A DNA stretch of 64,000 bases from Akebia trifoliata (taxonomy: Eukaryota; Streptophyta; Magnoliopsida; Ranunculales; Lardizabalaceae), in assembly GCA_017979445.1 (NCBI GenBank), contig CM030707.1, positions 18,241,086-18,305,085 on the forward strand, given 5' to 3'. Made by a program: the position numbers and the translations under genes. The notes beneath the pieces are model-generated. The model saw only the letters and a list, made by a program, of their open reading frames with translations, was not told the origin of the DNA and made no database searches. Positions 36,601 to 44,200 of the stretch are shown here, one piece after another (positions within the stretch are counted from its first letter, which is position 1; each line of letters begins with the position of its first letter).

Positions 36601-37627
36601 TCCAGAATATTTCAAATTTTTGACGTGTATTGACTAAATCCTGTACAAAATGATCCGTATCTTCATTAAAGCTTCAGAAAATTTACCACCTTTGACTAAA
36701 TCTTACACAAATTTTCAAGTATCTTGACCGGTGTTTCTAGATTTTCTATATCTTACTTTCGCGATTTCAACATTTCAGCCAATTCAACTAAATCTGATAC
36801 AAAATTTTCAGTAACTTCACCAAATCACCTAAACTTCAGTAAAATCCTGCAATTTTGACCAATTTCAATTATATCATTTACAATATTCTGCGTAACTTGA
36901 TCAAAATTCTAGCAAAATTTCAAAAGACTCAAAATTTTGATATGTAAATCTTGTACAAAATGTTCCGTAACTTCATTGAAATTTACCACTTTGGACTAAA
37001 TCTTAGAAAATATTTCCAGTACCTTGATCAATGTTTTTAGAGTTTCTATATTTTACGTTCAGGATTTCAACATTTCAACCAATTCAACTAAATCTTATAC
37101 ATTTTTTCCAGTAACTTAACCAAATCACCGAAACATTAGTAAAATCCTGCAATTTCGTCTAATGTCAACTAAATCATTGACAATAAGATCAAATAACATG
37201 ATCGAAATTCTAGCAAAATTTAAAAAGATTTAAACTTTTGACATTCTTTAACTAAATCTTGTACAAAATGTTCCGTAACTTCATTGAAAATTCAAAAAAT
37301 TCACTACTTTTGACTAAATCCTGTACAACATTTCCAGTATTTCTACATTTTGTATTATCTTACTTTCTACGAACAAAAAATGCAGGGAAGAACTTATAAA
37401 AAAATAAAATACAGACCTCTGTCTTCGGAGATGTAAGAATAAGCGAAGAAAGTGGCGACGAGGACGAGAGAGAGAATCACAAAGACTGCAACAATAGAAA
37501 TCTTGAGATTGTTCTTATCAGATCGACCGAATCTTCGATTCCGTAAACCTTGTTTGTGAGAAATCTGAGTTCCGAATGAAGCATGATCTGATGATCCTGA
37601 TGAGCTCGATTGCCTGAACTGAATCAT
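12607..37627 (-). CDS. DUF616 family membrane protein (MUCI70/TOD1/EMB2756-like), seven exons
   Basis: Exons in transcription order: 37627-37413, 36317-35569, 33137-32782, 15606-15395, 13362-13106, 13024-12846 and 12690-12607. The lengths sum to 2052 nt (684 codons including stop), and every junction is GT-AG and phase-compatible. The product is a type II membrane protein. A short basic cytosolic tail is followed by a hydrophobic segment at about residues 42-65 ([15 protein letters not shown]), then an acidic, Asp/Ser/Arg-rich stem encoded by exon 2, then the DUF616 catalytic-like domain in exons 3-7. Conserved blocks seen are [90 protein letters not shown] and [14 protein letters not shown]. 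Relatives are Golgi proteins proposed to act as glycosyltransferases (MUCI70), or reported as a ceramidase (TOD1); the biochemical role here is open. Intron 3 is 17,175 nt and full of transposons. Confidence 0.9.
14698..14834. mobile_element. Short palindromic MITE
   Basis: The left arm is agacaatctgacgctccttt, continuing through tttgtacactcccttcaca. The right arm reverse-complemented is agataatctgacactccttt, continuing the same way. The arms are about 40 bp each with a loop of about 55 bp. The target duplication could not be resolved. Confidence 0.65.
14996..15115 (-). mobile_element. SINE-like element with tRNA-type promoter boxes
   Basis: On the minus strand an A box TAGCTAACTTGG (complement of 15090-15101) is followed about 35 bp later by a B box AGGTTCAAACCC (complement of 15044-15055). 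This is the internal RNA polymerase III promoter layout. The sequence does not fold as a complete tRNA and has no recognisable anticodon arm, so a tRNA-derived SINE head is the better reading. Confidence 0.5.
16860..18650 (+). mobile_element. LINE 3' part, host of a second LINE
   Basis: Reading plus, degenerate reverse-transcriptase C-terminal sequence (FWLG-type region, 16963-17205) is followed by a zf-RVT domain ([14 protein letters not shown], then IWNRKVPW...FVW, 17242-17400). After the nested insertion the end of the ORF continues ([21 protein letters not shown], 18335-18420). The 3' UTR ends in tcaataaaatatctttactt and a short A run at about 18641-18648. It is 5' truncated and frameshifted. 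Confidence 0.7.
17524..18197 (-). mobile_element. Nested 5'-truncated LINE insertion with 15-bp target duplication
   Basis: A minus-strand LINE 3' end whose ORF (17651-18241) holds a zf-RVT domain ([20 protein letters not shown], then [19 protein letters not shown]) and the terminal [12 protein letters not shown] motif. On the plus strand it begins with a T run at 17524, the poly(A) tail. The 15-bp sequence atgtgctcattcatt is present at 17509-17523 and again at 18198-18212, a perfect target-site duplication expected from target-primed reverse transcription. Confidence 0.85.
18675..18810 (+). mobile_element. RTE-type LINE 3' fragment
   Basis: The translated plus strand reads [15 protein letters not shown] followed by CIAIVKANM. 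This matches the terminal 'QVEG-R-GRGRPKKTW-EVVK-D' block of plant RTE-clade reverse transcriptases as I remember it. It is short and without clear ends. Confidence 0.5.
19202..20101. mobile_element. Mutator-like TIR element, 900 bp, 9-bp target duplication
   Basis: The left end is taggggtgtaaacaggc; the right end reverse-complemented is tagggatgcaaaagtaatgc. The flanks are aggtggccc (19193-19201) and aggtcgccc (20102-20110), a 9-bp duplication with one mismatch. The interior has no open frame of note. TIR plus 9-bp duplication suggests a non-autonomous Mutator-superfamily element. It is inserted in Copia-A. Confidence 0.65.
22430..22800 (+). repeat. Leader repeats of Copia-B outer
   Basis: The untranslated leader repeats units built around ctgcgacag and gtgttgtttgtgatctgcga (22496-22525, 22571-22600, 22629-22660 and others). 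The inner element's leader has the same style of repeats. Unit length and sequence vary from copy to copy. Confidence 0.55.
26304..30564 (-). pseudogene. Copia-B inner gag-pol, interrupted by two frameshifts
   Basis: The polyprotein start is most likely the Met at 30562-30564 ([10 protein letters not shown]); the frame is open upstream to 30672. Order: UBN2-type Gag, zinc knuckle [14 protein letters not shown], aspartic protease ([12 protein letters not shown]), integrase HHCC and DDE regions (DVWGP, DNGGEY), reverse transcriptase with YVDD, and RNase H ([14 protein letters not shown]). The frame breaks near 27525, before the QLDVKNAF block, and again near 27165, after LGSAM and before [11 protein letters not shown]. 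Otherwise it is continuous to the stop near 26304. The breaks make the present copy unable to express an intact pol; trans-mobilisation cannot be excluded. Confidence 0.85.
30565..31484 (-). repeat. Long repetitive leader of Copia-B inner
   Basis: About 920 nt lie between the primer-binding site and the Gag start. On the minus strand, variants of 'ctctagagtg.tctgcgatca' and 'gatcagacctatagaaccct' recur about every 40-70 nt, together with cagcagcag triplets near the Gag end. It also contains a (TA)n run (31367-31385). There is no long open frame. It may be RNA-structured, but no fold was computed. Confidence 0.6.
33138..35568 (-). other. DUF616 intron 2
   Basis: The donor is cgac|gtaagt at 35569/35568 and the acceptor is cttcag|gttctt at 33138/33137. 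The phase-1 join restores [10 protein letters not shown]. It holds a LINE fragment at about 34370-35060. The rest is AT-rich without recognisable features. Confidence 0.8.
34370..35060 (+). mobile_element. LINE ORF2 C-terminal fragment
   Basis: The plus-strand translation shows [13 protein letters not shown], then [19 protein letters not shown] and, in another frame, [19 protein letters not shown] and VWGSFLR. This is the zf-RVT region of a plant LINE. Several frameshifts and stops are present, and neither end is preserved. Confidence 0.6.
36318..37412 (-). repeat. About 300-bp tandem repeat filling DUF616 intron 1
   Basis: The motif 'atttcaaccaattcaacta' recurs at about 36461, 36772 and 37073, and 'tgtacaaaatgttccgtaac' (with variants) at about 36641, 36952 and 37260. 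This gives a period near 300 bp and about three copies. Each unit is itself made of related submodules ('actaaatc..tacaaaat..tcagtaactt'). It lies between the donor at 37412 and the acceptor at 36318. Confidence 0.65.
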
Positions 37628-37977
37628 TCGAACATTATTTGTCTCGATCTCTAGCAGAAAAAGAGAAATATGGATTAACTTCGATGGATCGATCTGGTTG
37701 TCTGTTACAGATTTCTAGGGTTTCTGATTCGCCATTAAGCAAGAACCATATAAGCTTTTCTTCGAACAGTGTCACAAACAGACAGGTAGCGTGTGAGTCT
37801 GGCCCACGTGAATATTATGTCTAACTGACGTCAATATACGTCTGGTTTTCCATTTGACAACTTCGGATCTGGATCTGGATCTTGGATTTCGATTTGGACT
37901 GGTTCTGGATCAACCATGTAGAAGATCTGATAAATTGTGTGGGAAGTTATATTATTTATAATTTTATATAGTTTTTG
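37628..37977 (-). promoter_or_regulatory. Upstream region of the DUF616 gene
   Basis: This is 350 bp between the start codon and a TIR element. It should hold the 5' UTR and core promoter. No convincing TATA box was seen. A G-box-like cacgtg occurs at about 37804-37809. Confidence 0.4.
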
Positions 37978-38638
37978 TGGGGTTGTAAATGGGCTGGTTC
38001 TGGTTCTGGTTCTGGTTCCGGTTCCGGTTCCGGTTCGGTCCCTAAGAAAATTATAATCATAACCACTATTTTTTCGGTTATGTTTTCGATTCCAAAATAA
38101 ATGAAATCATAACCACCAAGAATCATGGGTATCTGTTGGCTTCGATTCTTAAAAAAGTTATTAAAAAATTAATCATTATTAAAAAAATTCAAAAATTCAA
38201 AATCATTATTAAAAAATTTTAAAAACAAATCTAAAATATGACACATTGTCTACAAAGATCACTTATAATTTGTTCCACTATAAATATGATTTAATGATTT
38301 TTTTCAAAAATCAAAAATCAATTTTTTTATAAGTAATAAAATTTAAGAAAAGATGGCCCTTTTTAAACTCCAATATTTAATTTATAAGAAAAATAGAAGA
38401 ACTTTATATGATATTTGTCAATTTTAAAATATAGGAAAATTAAAAATCATGTATGACATAAAAATAAATCGATTTGGGGTACACACATGTACCTATCAGA
38501 TAGAACCTAGTGGTTTTGGTTCCTATCAATTCGGTTCCATATTAGACCCGGCTCTAATCAATTATGATAAAAAGGAAATTGAAATCGGAGTTTTCAATTT
38601 TGATTTTCAGGTAAATAGGTACACATTGACGCCCCCTA
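37978..38638. mobile_element. Mutator-like TIR element, 661 bp, 8-bp target duplication
   Basis: The left end is tggggttgtaaatgggctgg; the right end reverse-complemented is tagggggcgtcaatgtgtac. The flanks are agtttttg (37970-37977) and actttttg (38639-38646), an 8-bp duplication with one mismatch. Just inside the left end is a (ggttcn)n run at about 37995-38035. No coding capacity was seen. Confidence 0.55.
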
Positions 38639-40116
38639 ACTTTTTGAAATAAGTGGAATTTATTTATATTTTGTTTATTAAATTGGATTCTATCCAATCC
38701 TTATCAGATAGAATTTGGGTCATGATTTTGATATCGATCCAACATGAGTCCAATATGATTCTTATTGGAATGACTTCAAGTTTGATTTAATTCTCATTGG
38801 ATTTGTCCTGGATTACTCCAGATTGACTGGGGTCTGATCCATTGACCTCATTTAGAAGCATATTTACAAAATTCCTCAAATTTTCTAAGAAATTTATAAA
38901 TTTATTGAAATAAGGAAAGAGTTGATTGACTTGACCTACTTATGAAATAACCAATGATTTTTTTATAGGTATTATAAAATCAAAAGGTAGAGAATGACAA
39001 AATAAAGGAGAGAAACTCGATGATTTATTAATCGGCCGTGGAATATGAAAACATTTTTACCCTTTATCTTGGAAATTCATTTCTTAGACATTCAAATCTC
39101 AAGAACAAGATAGGGTTTTTAGGGAGGTTGAAAAGATGGATTTATATTTCTATAATTTTTTTCAATACTTTTACAAAAAGAGAAAAAAAAAAAAATTAAA
39201 GTTATCCGAAATAATCGAATTGAAGCCCAATGAATAATTATTGAATTTGAACTTTATTACTATGCTTGGAAGGAGTCATAGTTGTAAAGCCAATACCTTG
39301 CCTCACTACTAATCTTTAATACCAATATGACTTGGTTCGTTGATGATTTTACTTGTAATTGAATATGAGTATATTTCTTAGTTCATGAAACATTAGTGGA
39401 TTAGGTTTGGGCATGTATTTATTCGCCATGGACATGGCTCAATATCTTGTATCATCTTTGAATGGGTTGGCTAAGTTGTTTCAGAATTTTCAACATTTTA
39501 AACCAATATAAGAGTAATTATTCGCCATGGGCATTTTCAAAATCTTGTTCGAGGTTACCTAATTTTCATCTTCTTGCTTACTTCTTCTTCTCACTTCCTT
39601 TTTTTCTCGTCAAATTTTCCCTAAAAAAGAAAGAGCCTTGTTTTCGAATGAATGACATGCCCTTGACCATTGTACCCTTTGGAAGACTGGATCATTTAGA
39701 CAACCCCTTCCATGTTTGGTAAATAATGGAGATACTTCTATGTTTTCAAATTGATAACATAGCATTTGACCATAGTCTCCTGCGAAAGGTTTTTATTTTT
39801 ATTTTTTTTATAATGTTAGTTTAATATATTGAATATGTATCAAAATATATCAGAAAATGTTTCAATATCATTTCAGCTTTTAGAAAAACAAAAACAAGAT
39901 TTTAAACCATGGTCATGGCGGGTCTAATCTTGACCCAAATCCATGTCAATTATTTTCATCCAAACCCGACTGACTAATAGTCCTAATTGTCAACTATTTT
40001 TGTTGAACATACCCAAATCATTTGGGTTATTCATAGATTTTCTCAAGTATATAAATTATTTTTCTTGTTTTAGCTCTCATTCATCTCAACATTCTACTTA
40101 GTATTACACATTTTAG
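38639..40116. other. Gene-free stretch
   Basis: AT-rich sequence without recognisable genes. Open frames such as 39462-39722 have no domain. No complete repeat was identified. Confidence 0.5.
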
Positions 40117-40510
40117 TAGGGGTGCCAATGGATAGTCAAAAATTTGAATCCTTATTGGATACGGATTCGAATATTAACATTTCGAATCCGATAATATTCG
40201 ATTCGAAATAATATATAATATATATTATTTGATTTGATTTATTTATTATATACATAATATAATATACAACATGTTTTTTAAATAATAAAAAATCAATTGG
40301 ATAAGGAAAAATTATGTTTTTTTAATATATAAATTATTCAAATTATAATCGAATATTATATAATATCCAATAGGATAATCAAATTCAAATTCGGACAGAG
40401 TTTTAGAATATCTGTCGGATTTGAATTTGAATTCGGATATCAAATACAAATTTCATATTTGAATTCGGATATTGCTGTATCCAAACTGATAAACATCTAC
40501 TGACCGCCCT
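40117..40510. mobile_element. Mutator-like TIR element, 394 bp, 9-bp target duplication
   Basis: The left end is taggggtgccaatggatag; the right end reverse-complemented is agggcggtcagtagatg. The flanks are acattttag at 40108-40116 and again at 40511-40519, a perfect 9-bp duplication. The interior is rich in 'cggatt / aatccg' motifs, as in the fragment at 1-364. Confidence 0.65.
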
Positions 40511-40793
40511 ACATTTTAGCATGTTTAGTGACAAACAAACAACCATTATTCTCCACCCACTTTTTTCTTGTAAATATTAATTTGGGTTGACACACGTTTA
40601 CGAAAAATGTGGGAAACACTCCATCGCCTTAGCAGGTAAACTAATGAAGAATAATTGAATGAAAAGTGATCAAATCTAATGACCAAAAGAAACAAAGATT
40701 AGTCTTATATGATATAAGATCATCTAAAAAGTTAGTGGGCCCAAATGCATGACATCAAGATTTTCGTATCAAGGAGACATCAAATTCGCATCT

Positions 40794-40803
40794 CTATATA
40801 AAA
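40794..40803 (+). promoter_or_regulatory. TATA box of the VTT-domain gene (candidate)
   Basis: ctatataaaa lies about 500 bp before the start codon at 41300. A start site near 40830 would give a 5' UTR of about 470 nt, with the pyrimidine-rich stretch tctctctctctctc near 41138-41152. No other good TATA candidate was seen between here and the start. Confidence 0.45.
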
Positions 40804-41299
40804 ACAACGGATTGATCGTATGCTTCCAAGTTGACATTATACCGTCCACTTGGTTTTACATGGACGATGGATCAGCCTCGTGTCAAAAATCTTCTGTGGT
40901 CCACACTTCTGGAGCTGTACCAAGCTTGGACCGGTGACTTCGTCTCTTCTTCAAAGACCATTAAATCTCTCTCTGACAACAAAACACACACATCAAAAAA
41001 GCTCATTTTTAATCGGAAATTAAGTTTTTAGGTTTTTTTTTTTCTTCCATAAATTCGATCAAACTTCCTTCAAATTCGATTCACACAGAGATAGAATAGA
41101 TCTCGTTGAGGGAGCAATTAGGGTTTTGTCAATTGTCTCTCTCTCTCTCTTACTCTATCTCTGCAATTCGAATTTCAGAGAGACTTGTTTGAATCGATCT
41201 CTTCTACTTAATTGATCTGTTCGAATTTTTAGGGTTTAATCGAATTCCTTCTTGTGATGTTCTTCGACCTAGTGTTCCTCTTACGCTCCAAACGTTCTC

Positions 41300-44200
41300 A
41301 TGATGGCGGCTCCAAGGAATTTTATCAGCGATAATGGAAGGCAAAGAGACGAAGAGAATGCGAAGGAGGATTCTCCAACAAGTAAGAAACCTTTGGGGGC
41401 GAAATTGGAGGGAAGATGTCCTCTGACTCGATGGGAATTGGTTGCAGCTTTGAGCGTGTTTTTTCTCTTTTCGATCGGTTTGATTTCCATCTATTTGACC
41501 ATGCCAGCTGCCGAGTACGGGAAGATTAAGTTGCCCCGAACTATTTCGGATCTTCGAATTCTAAAGTAAGTTCATCTACCTAAAAATTATTTCCAATTAT
41601 AGAAAAATTTTGATCATCGGATCTGGTTTGAATCTTTTAGGAATGATTTTGCCAAAAATTAGGATTTTTGGTTATTGTTTACTCTGAATTTGAATGTGTC
41701 ATTTTGTTGGTTTGTTATTGATTAGGTTTAAAATCTTAGTTTCGTTTAGCGGTTTAATAAAAATTATTAAAGATTATTTCCAATTACAGAAAATTTTGAT
41801 ACATTGGATCTGGTTTGAGTCTTTTAGGAACGCTTTAGCCAAAAAGTAGGATTTTTGGTTTTTGTTTATTCTGAATTCAAATGTTTCATTTTGTTGGTTT
41901 GTTATTGATCAGGTTTAAAATCTTAGTTTTGATTAGCGGTTTAATAAGCTGTAATAGAATGAGAAGTCTCAAATAAGATGAGATGATATCTTCAATGTTG
42001 TTAGAATCAAATTGGATGATGATTTGGATTTGATTGAAATTGGGATTCAGATTATTGATGGTAATGTTGGGAAAGATTTTACTTTGAGTTAAAAATATAT
42101 AAAGAAAAAGATATGTTTAATGTAGGTAGATTGAATTGGCATCTCCCTTGACACCCATGTGACTGGCATAAGGACGCTTGTTCTGAGGGGGATGCCTAAG
42201 TGAGGTCTCAAGGTCACGTATGAATCAGGCAGCTCTTTTTATCGGAGGAAGTCGGGAACTGCCTCTCTAGGGGAAAAAAGGATTGGTGAGGCAAGAGGAT
42301 TCCTCACGTGAAATATGCAAGATACCCTATTTGATATCATTCCATTGATGGCCTGCCACACTGACAGAATGATGAAGGAGAGAGAAACCTTGGTTGTTAG
42401 CTATGAAAAGGGTAGGTAGGTCCACCAGGTCGTTAGTTGACTTGCAGATCTTGACCCATGCAAAGGCAAGTTGTGATACTATATTGTCCACCAGACACAA
42501 TGATACAATGAACCTTGCACCTCACCTTCAAGGCAGGTGAATGCAACCCTACTCACCTACCCCTGATGAAGGCATGGTGCCTTTGATCAGGTAAAGAGAG
42601 ATGGGTTCCTACTTGGCAATGCAAATATCAACTCTTGGATCAAGGAGACTCTCTCTCTATCTCGTTGCTTGTCTTGCCAACCTTAGCACCTCTCTTGGTA
42701 ATTTTCCCATCCACCATCGGTGCAATGGTATCCAACAACTACACAAGTGCTTTAGGTAGAAGTCGGATTTTTTTGCATTTTCATATCCTTTATGCTAAGT
42801 CCTTAACCACATCAGTCACACATTAGAACACCTAATTACTGTAGAACTTGCCATATGATGAAAACTGAGTTGTGGAGACATGGTCTAAACACATTTACAA
42901 ATAGAAGACTGTTTTTTAAGGGAAAACAAATCTAAAAGTAATGGGTATGCTCCTTAGAGTCATGAGATTGAGTTTTCCCACTCGCAATTTTCCCGATACA
43001 TGTTTTTGGTGGCAGGGCATATCTGCAGGGATTAATCCCTCTTACAAAGGGGGTGGGGACCACCCTGTCACATAAAAAAAACACATGCACGAGTCATTAT
43101 TTTCACCTTAAAAATGTACCTTTTTTTTGTTCTCCCTCAAATTGTAAGATTTGATCATGACTCAATAGATTCACAAAGAAATCATAAGATTTTTAGCTGA
43201 AGGGATTCATGCATAAGATTCAGATCCTTTGGATTAAAAATTTGATTTGAATCAATGTAAATCTTAGGATTTTGACAACATTGATTCATTGGAAAAGTAA
43301 CTATACTGTTTGATACTAATTGATAAGGAGATACTGTTGGTTTTCGAATGACTTTCAAGTTTGTCATACTGCATGCTTTTCCTGATTTTCAATTTTTTCT
43401 GACTATTGTTCCAGAGACCATCTTGCGACTTATGCAAAAGATTACCAAGCACAATTCATTCTAGGTTACTGTTCAACCTACATCTTCATGCAGACATTTA
43501 TGATTCCTGGTACAATATTCATGTCATTGCTAGCTGGAGCTCTTTTTGGTGTTATAAAAGGCCTGGTCTTGGTTGTCTTCAATGCTACAGTTGGGGCATC
43601 ATCCTGCTATTTTCTATCTAAGTTAATTGGAAGGCCTTTAGTTAGTTGGTTGTGGCCTGAAAAGTTGAGATTTTTCCAGGCAGAGGTATTTTTTGTGTTC
43701 CTTTTTATTTTTATTTTTATTTCAATAATTATTTTACTGTTTACAGCAGAAGTGCGGATCCAATCATACTCTTTTATGCCTCCCAGTACTTTTTTATTTC
43801 TGAAAATTGGTGGTTCAATGTTCATTGAATAGTTGCCATTCTTAGTTATTTTTCTAATGGGAAAGTTCTGGTTCACTTAAACAGATTGCAAAGCGCAGGG
43901 AAAAGCTGCTGAATTACATGCTCTTTTTGAGGATAACTCCTACTCTGCCCAACACATTTATTAATTTGGCATCTCCAATAGTGGATATTCCTTTCCACGT
44001 TTTCTTCCTGGCAACATTGGTTGGTCTTATTCCAGCATCTTATATAACTGTTAGAGTAAGTGTTCTTATTGATAGTACACCTTATGTTTCTTTCAGTCTT
44101 CATTAGTTTTGTTTCTTTCGGTGAAATTTTTTCTCTTATATTAGTTATTTTTTGGTTTTTGATGATCTTCCTGAGAATCAGCTTCATTTACTTTCGTAGT

